Source: Bacteroidales bacterium (GTDB lineage: Bacteria; Bacteroidota; Bacteroidia; Bacteroidales; JAGOPY01). Taken from it: a stretch of DNA of 64,000 nt. The translations under genes and the position numbers were made by a program. Location of the stretch: the NCBI GenBank assembly GCA_017991835.1, contig JAGOPY010000002.1:333338-397337 (forward strand), given 5' to 3'. The notes beneath the pieces were generated by a model. It saw only the letters and a list, made by a program, of their open reading frames with translations, had not been told where the DNA came from and searched no databases. This document shows positions 1 to 9,508 of the stretch, in pieces. Position 1 is the first letter of the stretch, and every line of letters starts with the position of its first letter.

Positions 1-510
1 TTCCGGTGAAAGATGTACCCCGTCATAGGTATATTGCCGGTCCAATTCCCCGGCATCATCCAGGAAGTCGGCGTACAGATCAATATAGCGGACTTTAAGT
101 TCCTTGCAAACCAGCCTTAAATTGTTATTAAAACTGAAGATTGACAGATCGATGAACTCATCAGCAAACATAACCGAAAGGTTTACCGGCAGAATGCTTT
201 GTACAAACAGTGCCGTTCCCGGTGAATGTTTCTGCAGTTCACTAATAATCAACGTAATATTTTGAAGGATGACCGGTTCATCCTCACCCTGGAACATATC
301 GTTGATGCCGATCATGAGAAAAAGCCCGGCAGGTTTGGAGTTCCATATCTCCTCCAGGCGATAGAGCACCTGGTAGGTCGTGTCGCCACTGATACCCCGG
401 TTCTTCAGGTTAGGAAGATTGAAATAGTGTTGAAGGTCAAAGCCTTCCGTCAGGCTGTCGCCCAGAAAAACGATGTCATCGGATGTTATGTTCTTTGCTA
501 TCGGGACCAC
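1..510 (-). CDS. SGNH/GDSL hydrolase (lipase/esterase-like), C-terminus cut by window edge
   Basis: The reverse strand is open from a GTG at 508-510 to the window edge (170 codons). Near the start it reads FLGDSLTEG, the block I GDS motif with the nucleophile at Ser19; block III appears as GINDMF, and the last visible residues are DGVHLSPE, the block V Asp-x-x-His. This is the SGNH fold seen in PAF-acetylhydrolase-like and sialate/acyl esterases. No signal peptide is visible, so it may be cytoplasmic. No ATG is in frame upstream before a heptad repeat, so the GTG start is the best guess. It follows the 559-891 gene after a repeat-filled gap. The substrate cannot be told from the sequence. Confidence 0.8.
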   Translation of the reverse strand, partial: MVPIAKNITSDDIVFLGDSLTEGFDLQHYFNLPNLKNRGISGDTTYQVLYRLEEIWNSKPAGLFLMIGINDMFQGEDEPVILQNITLIISELQKHSPGTALFVQSILPVNLSVMFADEFIDLSIFSFNNNLRLVCKELKVRYIDLYADFLDDAGELDRQYTYDGVHLSPE

Positions 511-557
511 CTTGAACCTGGAATTTGGAACCTGGAAACTGGAACCTGGAACCTGGA
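511..557. repeat. Degenerate AACCTGG heptad repeat
   Basis: The gap between two minus-strand genes is almost entirely imperfect copies of GGAACCT/AACCTGG. The same unit, in cleaner form, recurs at 11960-11994. Confidence 0.75.
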
Positions 558-558
558 A

Positions 559-891
559 CTATGCTCTCCCAACCAGCCAGTAAGGCAGCCCTTCCCCGAT
601 CCCGGTCTGGTTCCAGAAAGCGGGGGTAACCTTTTTTCCGTCTTTCCGCTTCAACGTTTTCTGGTAAACCGCAATGACCGGATTGAAGACGATATCGGTT
701 ACCCCGAGAGTGAATGTTTTCGTGTCGTCTGGCGGATCGGCGTTGATTTCCTGGATTCTCACTTCATAACCGTTGAACTCCAGCAACTCTTTCAGAAAAG
801 CGGCCCTCTCTTTTGATATCCCCGATTCAACTATAGTGCAGCGGACTCCGTCCACTTCACCGACAATGTGTTTTCCTTTATTCAATCCCAT
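559..891 (-). CDS. Conserved-looking hypothetical protein, 110 aa
   Basis: Small soluble protein with no recognised domain. The first ~60 residues read like a small alpha/beta domain (a CTIVESGI strand, then an ERAAFLKELLEFNGYEV helix-strand). The second half contains VTDIVFNPVIAVYQKTLKR and ends GLPYWLVGRA. The N-terminal pattern of a residue-level 'which half-site did the peptide come from' ACT/DUF2007-like fold is possible but not established. It starts 12 nt after the nuoN stop on the same strand and may be co-transcribed with the nuo operon, but nothing in it resembles a complex I subunit. Confidence 0.7.
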   Translation of the reverse strand: MGLNKGKHIVGEVDGVRCTIVESGISKERAAFLKELLEFNGYEVRIQEINADPPDDTKTFTLGVTDIVFNPVIAVYQKTLKRKDGKKVTPAFWNQTGIGEGLPYWLVGRA

Positions 892-903
892 TATTCTGTC
901 AAA

Positions 904-2325
904 TTAAATCCCGAAACTCAGGCTTTTTATCATTTCATAGATCGGGCTGTAAAATCCCACAACGACGATGCCGGCCACGCAAAGGATCAATCCTAACCGG
1001 GTGGGCCGGTCGCTTTTGAAATAAGCAATGGCGTCGTCGCTTTTCGTCAGGAACATAGCTTTGATGATCAGCAGATAGTAGTAGAGCGAAACGATCGTAT
1101 TCAGCAGAGCGATCAGGACCAGGTAGTAGAATCCCTGTTCTGCCGCGGCGGTAAACAGGAAGAACTTTCCGAAGAACCCGGCAACCGGAGGAATACCCGC
1201 AAGGGAGAACAGCGCCAGCATCATAACCAGGCTCAGTTTCGGATTGGTGCGGTACAAACCGTTGTAGTCATCCATATTCTCCTTTCCCGTTGCATTTGCG
1301 ATAGCAGCCACCACGCCGAATGCGCCCAGGTTGGAGAAGATATAGACAAGGGCAAAGTAGATCACCGAACTCATCCCGAGCGGGCTGCTGCCGATTATGC
1401 CCAGGAAGATAAACCCGGCCTGCGAGATGGATGAGAAGGCAAGGAACCGCTTCAGATTCTTTTGCCTCAGTGCGAATAAGTTACCGATGGTCATCGTGAG
1501 TACGGCAGTGACCCATAAAACATCCTGCCACATGCCGGTAATGGCCGGGAAAACTTTGTACAGCACCATCATCAGGATAAAAACCGCTGCGCCTTTGGAG
1601 ATCACCGAAAGGTAAGAGGTGATATTGACCGGAGCGCCTTCGTAAACATCGGCAGCCCACAGGTGGAAAGGCACGATCGAGATCTTGAAGGCCATTCCGC
1701 TGAAAAAGAAGATGAACGCCAGTACCTGCAGCGGATTGGCCGAAATAAGCCCGGAGATCTCGTTGAAATAGATCGAACCCGTTGTCCCATAGATCATCGA
1801 CAGGCCATAAAGCAGGACTGCCGAAGACAGGGCAGAGGATAGGATGAGTTTGATGCCGGCTTCGGCAGAACGGTTTTTATACCGTTCGAAAGCAGCCAGG
1901 GCGGCCAGTGGTATAGTAGCCAGTTCCAGGCCCAGATAGAACATCAGGAAATCGCCCGAGGAGATCATGAAATCCATACCGATCAGGGTTGAAATGGTAA
2001 GGAGGAAATATTCGCTGACCTTCGGATGGTTATCCGGGTGCCTGATCCAGGTCCACGACTGGATAAAAACGATGAGCACACCGATGTTCAGCACATTCTT
2101 CATCAATGTGATCGTGCCGGTTGTCTGGAACATTCCGCCGAACAATACGCCTTCCCGTAAGGGTAAAAAGCCGATGACCGTATGCAGGGCAAACAAGCCG
2201 ATGGCCAGCGGTATTACCTTTAACCTGGATTTGTCATCCAGCGCCAGCTCGGCGATCAGGATAATGATGGCAACGATTGTCAGTACAATCTCATGCCGCA
2301 TCAGTAACAGGTCTTCAAATGTCAT
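904..2325 (-). CDS. nuoN: NADH-quinone oxidoreductase subunit N
   Basis: A 473-aa protein with about 14 membrane helices, the usual size of NuoN. It is one of the three antiporter-like subunits (L, M, N) that form the proton-pumping arm of complex I in the inner membrane. Family signatures include the GLELATIPLAALAAF stretch with its conserved Glu, the KISIVPFHLWAADVYEGAP motif (the conserved Lys and His of the proton path) and LAGIPPVAGFFGKF. It is the last nuo gene transcribed. A 70-nt gap carrying a heptad repeat separates it from nuoM. Confidence 0.97.
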   Translation of the reverse strand: MTFEDLLLMRHEIVLTIVAIIILIAELALDDKSRLKVIPLAIGLFALHTVIGFLPLREGVLFGGMFQTTGTITLMKNVLNIGVLIVFIQSWTWIRHPDNHPKVSEYFLLTISTLIGMDFMISSGDFLMFYLGLELATIPLAALAAFERYKNRSAEAGIKLILSSALSSAVLLYGLSMIYGTTGSIYFNEISGLISANPLQVLAFIFFFSGMAFKISIVPFHLWAADVYEGAPVNITSYLSVISKGAAVFILMMVLYKVFPAITGMWQDVLWVTAVLTMTIGNLFALRQKNLKRFLAFSSISQAGFIFLGIIGSSPLGMSSVIYFALVYIFSNLGAFGVVAAIANATGKENMDDYNGLYRTNPKLSLVMMLALFSLAGIPPVAGFFGKFFLFTAAAEQGFYYLVLIALLNTIVSLYYYLLIIKAMFLTKSDDAIAYFKSDRPTRLGLILCVAGIVVVGFYSPIYEMIKSLSFGI

Positions 2326-2361
2326 ATCTGGTTAAATTGTTCTATTGTTCAATTGTTATTA

Positions 2362-2393
2362 TTCACTTCACCCTTCACGCTTCACCTTTCACG
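2362..2393. repeat. TTCACNN heptad tandem repeat inside the nuo operon
   Basis: TTCAC recurs every 7 nt at 2367, 2374, 2381 and 2388, with one more copy just upstream at 2362. It occupies most of the nuoM-nuoN spacer, the widest gap in the operon. Confidence 0.75.
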
Positions 2394-2395
2394 TC

Positions 2396-3904
2396 TTATG
2401 GTAAAACCACTGCTGCCAGCCGGTCTACAATAGGTCCGAGGCTGTAGGTGATCATATCTGAAAGCCAAAGCGGGAACATGCCTATCAGGGCAATGCCGGC
2501 TATCAGCATTCCGACCGAGAAGCGCTCATACCATTTGGCATCTTTCAGCTCCAGGTGATGGTCGTTGCGGACAGGTCCCAGTAGCAAAATGGCCACAACA
2601 CGCAGGATATAGACTGCCGTTATGACTATGGAGCTGGCGGCCAGGATAGTGGCAATCCGGTGGAACAGGTCTGCGTGCTGGAATGCACCGAAGAAAACGG
2701 TCATTTCGGCCACGAAACCGCTGAATCCCGGCAGGCCCAGGGAAGCAAATCCACCGATCATGTAAGCAACCCCCAGGAAGGGGATCACTTTCATCAGGCC
2801 ACCCATCTCGTTGATCATCCTTGTATGGGTCCTCCCGTATATCATCCCGATCAGGGCAAAGAAGAGGGCTGTCATGATCCCGTGGGAGATCATCTGGATA
2901 ACGGCACCGTTCATGGCCGTTTTGTTCATCATCAGGAGGGCAAAAAGCACCAGCCCGCAGTGGCTCACAGAGGAGTAAGCATTGATATACTTGAGGTCTT
3001 TTTGCCAGATTGCACCGAAAGCTCCGTAAACAATGCTGATTGCCGTCAGGATGATAAAGATCCATCCGAGTTCCTGGGCTGCGTCGGGCATGAGGTTCAT
3101 AGCGATCCGGAAGCACCCGTATCCCCCGAGTTTCATCAGGACGCCGGCATGCAGCATGGATACTGCGGTAGGAGCGGAGGCGTGGCCATCGGGCGACCAG
3201 GTATGGAATGGGAACAGGGCGCCTAAAACACCGAACCCGATAAACGCAAAGGGGAAGAAGAAGCGCTGGGCCTCAACGGGAATGTGGAGTTTTGCAATTT
3301 CAATAAAGTCCCAGGTGTGCTTGCCATCCGGCAGAACAGCATTGTTGTAAAGGCCGAATATCGCCAGCAGGAGCAAGGCAGAGCCACCCATCAGCATCAG
3401 TGTCAGCTTCATGGCCGAATAATGCCGCGGACCGGTGCCCCAGATGCCGATCAGCAGGTACATCGGGATCACGGCGACTTCATAAAAAAGAAACATGGTA
3501 AACATGTCGGTGCTGATGAAAAATCCGAAGACCCCTGTTGACAGAAGTATAAGGAAGATGAAGAATTCCCTCGGCAACTCCTCCACGCTGTCCCATGAGG
3601 CAAAAACCCCGGCAAAGACCACCAGTGCCGTTAATCCGATCATGGCCACCGAAATACCATCCACGCCCAGGGCGTATGTAATGTTAAGGCTTTCAAACCA
3701 GACAAATGAACTTCGAAACAGGAATTCATCAGTAATGCCTGCTCTGCGCAAAGCCAGGTACCAAAGGATAAGCACTGCAGCCAGGATCATCTGTATCCCC
3801 ATCCCGATCGCAGAGGCCAGTTTGGCCTGCCGGTAATTCTTTGTGACCAGGATGGCCATTACCGTCAGGATCGGGACTATAACAAATAAGTTCAGGAAAT
3901 TCAT
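2396..3904 (-). CDS. nuoM: NADH-quinone oxidoreductase subunit M
   Basis: A 502-aa antiporter-like membrane subunit of complex I. Diagnostic stretches are FYEVAVIPMYLLIGIWG (the conserved Glu of helix 5), FPFHTWSPDGHASAPTAVS (the Lys/His region of helices 7-8) and GLPGFSGFVAEM. About 14 transmembrane helices are expected and the hydrophobic pattern agrees. It lies 25 nt after nuoL and belongs to the same minus-strand operon. Confidence 0.97.
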   Translation of the reverse strand: MNFLNLFVIVPILTVMAILVTKNYRQAKLASAIGMGIQMILAAVLILWYLALRRAGITDEFLFRSSFVWFESLNITYALGVDGISVAMIGLTALVVFAGVFASWDSVEELPREFFIFLILLSTGVFGFFISTDMFTMFLFYEVAVIPMYLLIGIWGTGPRHYSAMKLTLMLMGGSALLLLAIFGLYNNAVLPDGKHTWDFIEIAKLHIPVEAQRFFFPFAFIGFGVLGALFPFHTWSPDGHASAPTAVSMLHAGVLMKLGGYGCFRIAMNLMPDAAQELGWIFIILTAISIVYGAFGAIWQKDLKYINAYSSVSHCGLVLFALLMMNKTAMNGAVIQMISHGIMTALFFALIGMIYGRTHTRMINEMGGLMKVIPFLGVAYMIGGFASLGLPGFSGFVAEMTVFFGAFQHADLFHRIATILAASSIVITAVYILRVVAILLLGPVRNDHHLELKDAKWYERFSVGMLIAGIALIGMFPLWLSDMITYSLGPIVDRLAAVVLP

Positions 3905-3929
3905 CTTATCTTAAATTATTCGTTTACAA

Positions 3930-5864
3930 TCAATTATTTAGAAAGAAATAAATAAATACAAAGGCCAGGAGAAGGGCACCCGAGACAAACACAAAACCAT
4001 ATTTCTGCACCTGACCCGACTGGAATCCTTTTATAAGGTCCGATACTTTCGCCGTGGTGTTGCCGATCAGGTTCATGGTTCCATCAACGATATGCCGGTC
4101 GAACCAGGCGACGGGCCGTGATATATTGTTGAAAATGATCTTCTTTGTAACAAAAAGATAGACTTCGTCGATATAAAACTTGTTATATGTAGCTGTATAT
4201 AAGCCCTTCAATGATTTCGCGATACGGTCGGGTATGGTGGTCTCTTTCAGGTACATGAGAGCAGCCAGGCCGATGCCTGCCAGAGCGATGAGAATTGAGG
4301 GAATGGCTATATTCCAGTGGATTTCCGATTTATAGGGCACCAGGTCGGAGGAAATGAACTCGCTGAAGTGGATCAATCCCACGGTAACGGAAGCCACACC
4401 TAAAAACATGAGCGGGATCGTCATGGTTTTCGGGGCTTCGTGAGGCGTATGATGGTAATGCTGCTGCTTTCCCCAGAATACGCTGAAATAGAGCCTCGAC
4501 ATGTAGAAAGCGGTAATGCCGGCGACGAGATACTCGACGGCGAACAGCACTTTGTTGTGTTCATAAGCCGCAACCAGGATTTCATCCTTGCTAAAGAAAC
4601 CGGCAAACGGAGGGATACCGGCAATAGCCAGCACGGCGATTGCAAAAGTGATATGCGTGATAGGCAGGTACTTGCGAAGATTGCCCATGTCGTACATGTA
4701 ATTGCTGTGCACGGCATGTATAATGGCCCCGGCGCCCAGGAAGAGCAATGCTTTGAACATGGCATGGGTGAACAGGTGGAACATGGAGGCGGTAAAACCG
4801 AGGCCATGGTGGCCACCATACCCTGAAACTCCCAGCGCCAGCATCATGTAACCTATCTGCGAGAGGGTTGAAAATGCCAGTACCCGTTTAATATCAAACT
4901 GCGTACAGGCAATGACGGCGGCAAAGAGCGATGTAAAGCCACCGACGTAGGCGATCATTTCCAGCCCCGCCGGAGCGGATAGGGCATATACGGGGAAAAG
5001 CCGGGCCACCAGGTAAACGCCGGCGACTACCATGGTTGCCGCATGGATAAGAGCAGAAACGGGCGTCGGGCCTTCCATAGCGTCGGGTAACCAGATATGC
5101 AGCGGGAACATCGCAGATTTTCCCGCGCCCCCCATGAAAACGAAGATCACCGACCAGGTCAGGGTCGACATGCCGAAGAAAAGGGCTTTGCTCCCCGCGC
5201 TGAACGCAGCGCTGGCCGGATCGGTCAGCTGAGCGATGATCTCCTTGAAATCGAAGGACCCTGTCAGGTACGACAGCATCAGGATGCCGATAAGGAATCC
5301 CAGGTCGGCGAAACGGGTGACGATGAAAGCCTTTTTGGATGCCGCCACGGCAGAAGGTTTCTGGTAATAGAAGCCGATGAGAAGGTAAGAGGAAACCCCA
5401 ACGAGTTCCCAGAATATATACATCTGAAAAATATTTGTCGCCAGCACAAGTCCGAGCATGGAAAACGAGAACAGCGAAAGGAAGGCGAAGAAACGGGTAA
5501 ATCCTTTTTCCCCTTTCATGTATCCATTACTGTAAATATGCACCATCAGGGAAACAGTTGTCACAACTACCAGCATCATCACCGAAATCGGATCGATGAG
5601 CGATCCCATGCTTACCACCAGCGTATCCGACATCCTGAGCCAGGTGCTGTTGAAGGCAATAATTTGCTGATAAACGCCATTTTGCAGGCCTTCGACGAAA
5701 AAGTACTGGTATGCTACCAGAAGGGAAAGGATAAAGGAGATGAGAAGTCCTGTCGTTCCGACTATCCCGGCAAAGGCGGGTTTGAATTTATGACCGGCCA
5801 GTCCCAGGAATATAAAAACGAAAAACGGGATGAGCGGTATCCAGATGCTTATGCTTAAATCCAT
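3930..5864 (-). CDS. nuoL: NADH-quinone oxidoreductase subunit L
   Basis: A 644-aa distal pump subunit of complex I. Visible markers are FWELVGVSSYLLIGFYY (conserved Glu), FPLHIWLPDAMEGPTPVSAL (Lys-adjacent HIWLPDAMEGPTP signature of the NuoL/ND5 family), and the C-terminal part that forms the long lateral helix running along the membrane arm before a last transmembrane segment (VFVSGALLLAFVFIYFFL). The length is typical for NuoL. It sits 33 nt downstream of nuoK. Confidence 0.97.
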   Translation of the reverse strand: MDLSISIWIPLIPFFVFIFLGLAGHKFKPAFAGIVGTTGLLISFILSLLVAYQYFFVEGLQNGVYQQIIAFNSTWLRMSDTLVVSMGSLIDPISVMMLVVVTTVSLMVHIYSNGYMKGEKGFTRFFAFLSLFSFSMLGLVLATNIFQMYIFWELVGVSSYLLIGFYYQKPSAVAASKKAFIVTRFADLGFLIGILMLSYLTGSFDFKEIIAQLTDPASAAFSAGSKALFFGMSTLTWSVIFVFMGGAGKSAMFPLHIWLPDAMEGPTPVSALIHAATMVVAGVYLVARLFPVYALSAPAGLEMIAYVGGFTSLFAAVIACTQFDIKRVLAFSTLSQIGYMMLALGVSGYGGHHGLGFTASMFHLFTHAMFKALLFLGAGAIIHAVHSNYMYDMGNLRKYLPITHITFAIAVLAIAGIPPFAGFFSKDEILVAAYEHNKVLFAVEYLVAGITAFYMSRLYFSVFWGKQQHYHHTPHEAPKTMTIPLMFLGVASVTVGLIHFSEFISSDLVPYKSEIHWNIAIPSILIALAGIGLAALMYLKETTIPDRIAKSLKGLYTATYNKFYIDEVYLFVTKKIIFNNISRPVAWFDRHIVDGTMNLIGNTTAKVSDLIKGFQSGQVQKYGFVFVSGALLLAFVFIYFFLNN

Positions 5865-5897
5865 AACTTTCTTGATTTCAGTTTTGATTCATTCCTT

Positions 5898-6215
5898 TTA
5901 ATGCTTCATGTTGCTGACATCTTCAACATTGATGTTGTTGAACCGCCTGTAAACATTGATGATGATGGCGATGGCCACTGCCGCTTCCGCTGCTGCCACC
6001 GCGATGATGAACAGGGAAAAGAAATGTCCCTGCAGGTGACCGGGGTAAAGGTATTTATTGAAAACGACAAAATTGATGGCGACCGAGTTCAGCATCAGTT
6101 CCAGCGACATCAGGATGGTGATGAGGTTACGGCGCACCAGGAAGCCATAAACCCCGACAAAGAACATGATCGTGGTGACGATCAGGAAATGGACGATTGG
6201 AATGCCTTCTATCAT
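5898..6215 (-). CDS. nuoK: NADH-quinone oxidoreductase subunit K
   Basis: A 105-aa, three-helix membrane subunit. It contains NLITILMSLELMLNSVAINF with the two conserved buried Glu positions of NuoK (the second in VAAAEAAVAIAI). These acidic residues are part of the proton path of complex I. Size and order (J-K-L) are standard. Confidence 0.96.
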   Translation of the reverse strand: MIEGIPIVHFLIVTTIMFFVGVYGFLVRRNLITILMSLELMLNSVAINFVVFNKYLYPGHLQGHFFSLFIIAVAAAEAAVAIAIIINVYRRFNNINVEDVSNMKH

Positions 6216-6233
6216 GATGATTGGTTTTACAGG

Positions 6234-6743
6234 TTAATCTTTTTTCTTTTTTGCGATGACGATTGCTCCTATCATTGCGGCCAGAAGCAGGATGGAAATG
6301 ACCTCAAACGGCAGGACAAATCCTTCTTCCCCGAAATCCATCAGGCTCTTTCCGATATCCCTGACAGGTAATTCGGCGGTCTGGCCGCCGTCGTACTGCT
6401 GATCGAAGTCGAACTGCAGCAAGGTGACTATGCTCAGGACCGCCCCGGCACCGGCTACCAGGGCTGAGAAAAAGGCCTTTTTAAAGGTGATTTGCGGAAA
6501 CCGCTCGCTGATATGGCTCGTCAGAAGAATGGAAAAGATGATCAGAACAACGATCCCGCCCGCATACAGTGCCAGCTGAGCCGCTGCCAGGAAAGTGTAC
6601 CGCAGCATGAAATAAAATGCCGAGGTGGCGATCAGCACAAACAAAAGGAAAACGGCTGAACGGAGAATCCTCCGGCTCGTAACGGTCAGGATCGAAAAAA
6701 TGACGATCACGCTCGCGAAAAGATAGAACATCAATATATTCAT
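6234..6743 (-). CDS. nuoJ: NADH-quinone oxidoreductase subunit J
   Basis: A 169-aa membrane subunit of complex I with five hydrophobic helices. The conserved helix 3 region reads AAAQLALYAGGIVVLIIFSILL, close to the AxxQIxVYAGAIxVLxxF pattern of NuoJ/ND6 that contains the pi-bulge linked to conformational coupling. The start is 1 nt from the nuoI stop, which suggests translational coupling. Confidence 0.95.
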   Translation of the reverse strand: MNILMFYLFASVIVIFSILTVTSRRILRSAVFLLFVLIATSAFYFMLRYTFLAAAQLALYAGGIVVLIIFSILLTSHISERFPQITFKKAFFSALVAGAGAVLSIVTLLQFDFDQQYDGGQTAELPVRDIGKSLMDFGEEGFVLPFEVISILLLAAMIGAIVIAKKKKD

Positions 6744-6744
6744 A

Positions 6745-7227
6745 CTATTCTTTGATTTCTTTGGTTAATACTGAGCCGGGTTTGTTCAGCACTTTCGTCA
6801 GTTGCTTCCGGTCATAAACGGCATGCTCGAATGTCTGCCCGAAGGCAAGGGCATTGGAAGGGCATGTTTTAACACATAAGGCGCACATGGTGCACATGGA
6901 GAGATGATAAATGTGCTTGTCGATCACCCGCTTCTTCTTACCGTCGATTTCCTCGGTTTTAGTGATGATCTCGATAGAGCCGTTGGGGCAGTTCATTTCG
7001 CAGATTCCGCAACCGGTGCAACGGTGCTCGTTGTTTTCGTTGTGTGGCATGATGACTTCCCCTTTGAACCGGTCGAACATTTCGAGTTCTTTCCGGTTCT
7101 CAGGGTATTTCTGCGTGACGATGGTCTTGGGGCTGGTGACAAAATATTTGCCGGTCACCGCCATGCCTTTGATCAGGGTTATCACCCCCTGGATTATCTC
7201 TCTTATATAATTGACAATGCCTTTCAT
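6745..7227 (-). CDS. nuoI: NADH-quinone oxidoreductase subunit I (2x[4Fe-4S])
   Basis: A 160-aa iron-sulfur subunit. It has two ferredoxin-type CxxCxxCxxxC(P) motifs, CTGCGICEMNCPNG and CTMCALCVKTCPSNA, which hold clusters N6a and N6b. These pass electrons to N2 in NuoB in the peripheral arm. An amphipathic N-terminus (NYIREIIQGVITLIKGMAVT) fits its attachment to the membrane arm. It sits in the operon between H and J. Confidence 0.97.
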   Translation of the reverse strand: MKGIVNYIREIIQGVITLIKGMAVTGKYFVTSPKTIVTQKYPENRKELEMFDRFKGEVIMPHNENNEHRCTGCGICEMNCPNGSIEIITKTEEIDGKKKRVIDKHIYHLSMCTMCALCVKTCPSNALAFGQTFEHAVYDRKQLTKVLNKPGSVLTKEIKE

Positions 7228-7263
7228 AAGTTCATTTTTACGTTGAAAGATCAGCTCTACCGG

Positions 7264-8355
7264 TTAGAAATGCCATTTCATCATGGTCAGAAAAGCGATC
7301 AGGACCGTATTCACCAGGTTGATCGGCAGCAAATATTTCCATTCGAGCGTCAGAAGCTGGTCGATCCTCAACCGGGGGAAGGTCCATTTGAACCACATCA
7401 TTAAAAAGATCACGAAAGCGGTCTTTCCCATATACCATACTACCGGCGGGATATAGTCCATTACCCGGTTAAAGGCGTCAAAACCCCAGAAGTGCAGGGG
7501 CATCCAGCCTCCCAGGAAAACCGTGGCGGCGATCGAAGCGACAATGAACATGTTCATGTATTCGGCCAGGAAGAAGAAGGCGAATTTGATCCCGGAGTAT
7601 TCGGTGTGGTAGCCGGCCGTCAGTTCCGATTCGGCTTCGGCCAGGTCAAAGGGTCCGCGGTTAGTTTCGGCAGTAGCTGCGATCAGGAAGATCACGAAAG
7701 AGATGATTGCCGGGATGTGCCCTTTGAAGATCCACCAGGCATCGGCCTGGCTCTCGACGATCTCTGAGAATTGCAGCGTGCCTGAAAAGATAACGACCGA
7801 AAGCAGCGCCAGGCCGACCGACAGCTCGTAGCTGACAATCTGCGCACCGCTCCGGATGGCCCCGATCAGCGAATACTTGTTGTTGCTCGACCATCCCGCA
7901 AGGAGAATACCCACAACACCCATGGATGATACCGCCATCACATAAAAAACGCCTATGTTAAAATCGATGGCATGGAGCCCTTTTGCAAATGGAATTGCAG
8001 CGATGGCCATGAAGGAGGCGATGATGACGATAAACGGAGCCAGGTTGAACAGGAACTTGTCGGCCTCCTTGATCTTTACCAGCTCTTTCATCAACAGCTT
8101 GATAAAGTCGGCGATGGTCTGCAGCAATCCCCAGGGGCCGACCCGGTTGGGTCCCAGCCGGTTTTGCATGAAGGCACAGACACGCCTCTCGGCATAGACC
8201 AGGATCAGGCCGGTAACGGCATAAAAAATCAGGAATACCAGGCCGATGATGACCATCTCCCAGGCAATGGCCCAGAATGGGGTGAACGTTTCCTGGAGCC
8301 AGGCTTCGATGCCGGCGGTCAGGGAAGTGAAATCGTATAACCAGTGATCTTTCAT
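7264..8355 (-). CDS. nuoH: NADH-quinone oxidoreductase subunit H
   Basis: A 363-aa membrane subunit that forms the quinone-binding chamber at the arm junction. Diagnostic sequences are [23 protein letters not shown] (the ERR..A..Q.R.GPN.VGP signature; first 20 residues shown in part) and [20 protein letters not shown] (the loop-5 acidic signature). About eight transmembrane helices. It starts 15 nt after the nuoD stop, which fits the lack of nuoE, F and G between them. Confidence 0.97.
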   Translation of the reverse strand: MKDHWLYDFTSLTAGIEAWLQETFTPFWAIAWEMVIIGLVFLIFYAVTGLILVYAERRVCAFMQNRLGPNRVGPWGLLQTIADFIKLLMKELVKIKEADKFLFNLAPFIVIIASFMAIAAIPFAKGLHAIDFNIGVFYVMAVSSMGVVGILLAGWSSNNKYSLIGAIRSGAQIVSYELSVGLALLSVVIFSGTLQFSEIVESQADAWWIFKGHIPAIISFVIFLIAATAETNRGPFDLAEAESELTAGYHTEYSGIKFAFFFLAEYMNMFIVASIAATVFLGGWMPLHFWGFDAFNRVMDYIPPVVWYMGKTAFVIFLMMWFKWTFPRLRIDQLLTLEWKYLLPINLVNTVLIAFLTMMKWHF

Positions 8356-8370
8356 AAGGTAATGCGAATA

Positions 8371-9498
8371 TTAGCGGTCAATATCTGGAATAACAAAATC
8401 AAAGGAAGCCCCGATGGCCACCAGGTCGGCAATCTTTGCGCCGCGCGAGATGTGGTCGAGGGCCGAAAGGTTGCACATATTCGGCGAGCGGAATTTCATC
8501 CGGTAAGGGGTCTTGTTTCCATCGCTGATGACGTACACGCCAAGCTCTCCACGGGCTGTTTCCACCCGCTGGAAGTACTCGCCGGCAGGCAGTTTCAGCA
8601 CCGCCTTCATCTTGGCGGTATGAGGCCCTTCCGGGATATTATCGATAAGCTGCTCGATGATGTGCATCGATTCCCACATCTCCTCCATCCTCACCTTGTA
8701 GCGGCTCAGCGCATCTCCATCCACTCCGAGGATCTCTTTGAAATCAACATAAGGATAAGCACTGTAAGGGAATTTTTTACGGATATCGCATGAAAAGCCC
8801 GAACCGCGACCGGAAGGCCCTGTTACACCATAATTTACAGCTTCTTCCCGCGTCAGTCTGCCGATTCCTTTGGTCCGTTCCTGGAAAATGACATTGCCGG
8901 TCAGCAACTGGTCGTATTCCGGAAGCCTCTCTTTGAAATATTTGATGAACTCTTTGACTCTTTTCTGGAAATTCGGATGGATATCGTACATCACGCCACC
9001 CGGAGTGTTGTAGCTGAGCAGCAAACGCCCGCCGCAGGTCTCTTCGAAAATGTCCAGGATCTTTTCGCGGTCGCGTAAACCATAGAAAAAAGTGGTCAGC
9101 GCCCCGAGGTCCATCCCCATGGTGGCCCACCATAGCTGGTGCGAATTCAGACGCTGCAGCTCGGCCATGATGGTGCGGATGTATTTGACCCTTTCCGGGA
9201 CTTCAATCTCAAGGGCGTCTTCAACCAGGAGGCAAACAGCCTCGTTGTTCATGTGCGCCGAGAGGTAATCCATCCGGTCGGTCAGATGAATGATCTGGAT
9301 ATAGGTATCTTTTTCACACATCTTCTCAATACCACGGTGGATATAGCCCAGGTGCGGATCCAGACGCTTTACGATCTCACCCTGAAGGGAGACAAGCAAC
9401 CGGAGCACACCGTGCGTCGACGGGTGCTGCGGACCCATATTGATGAAATACTCCTCTTCCGTTTCCGGTGCCGTCATTGGTTTTGTGTTCTCTTCCAT
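8371..9498 (-). CDS. nuoD: NADH-quinone oxidoreductase subunit D (49 kDa-type)
   Basis: A 375-aa quinone-site subunit of complex I, related to the [NiFe]-hydrogenase large subunit. The hallmark GPQHPSTHGVLR is near the N-terminus, followed by HIHRGIEKM-type and RIMAELQRLNSH-like motifs. The open frame extends 49 codons further upstream to 9645, but that part overlaps the end of nuoC and does not look like NuoD. The ATG at 9496-9498 (MEENTKPM) is therefore preferred and leaves a 10-nt gap after nuoC. NuoC and NuoD are separate here rather than fused. Confidence 0.96.
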   Translation of the reverse strand: MEENTKPMTAPETEEEYFINMGPQHPSTHGVLRLLVSLQGEIVKRLDPHLGYIHRGIEKMCEKDTYIQIIHLTDRMDYLSAHMNNEAVCLLVEDALEIEVPERVKYIRTIMAELQRLNSHQLWWATMGMDLGALTTFFYGLRDREKILDIFEETCGGRLLLSYNTPGGVMYDIHPNFQKRVKEFIKYFKERLPEYDQLLTGNVIFQERTKGIGRLTREEAVNYGVTGPSGRGSGFSCDIRKKFPYSAYPYVDFKEILGVDGDALSRYKVRMEEMWESMHIIEQLIDNIPEGPHTAKMKAVLKLPAGEYFQRVETARGELGVYVISDGNKTPYRMKFRSPNMCNLSALDHISRGAKIADLVAIGASFDFVIPDIDR

Positions 9499-9508
9499 AT
9501 CGGTTCGG

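Noticed and set aside
511..557. CRISPR array
   Set aside because: Repeat units are 7 nt without unique spacers; the same holds for the other heptad clusters. No cas genes in the window.
226..816. 196-codon plus-strand frame
   Set aside because: Antisense to the SGNH hydrolase and the 559 gene, both of which have clear protein features or operon position.
2660..3226. 188-codon plus-strand frame in nuoM
   Set aside because: Shadow of the conserved NuoM reading frame; low-complexity His/Gln-rich translation.
5097..5858. 253-codon plus-strand frame in nuoL
   Set aside because: Shadow of NuoL; charged repetitive translation with no domain.
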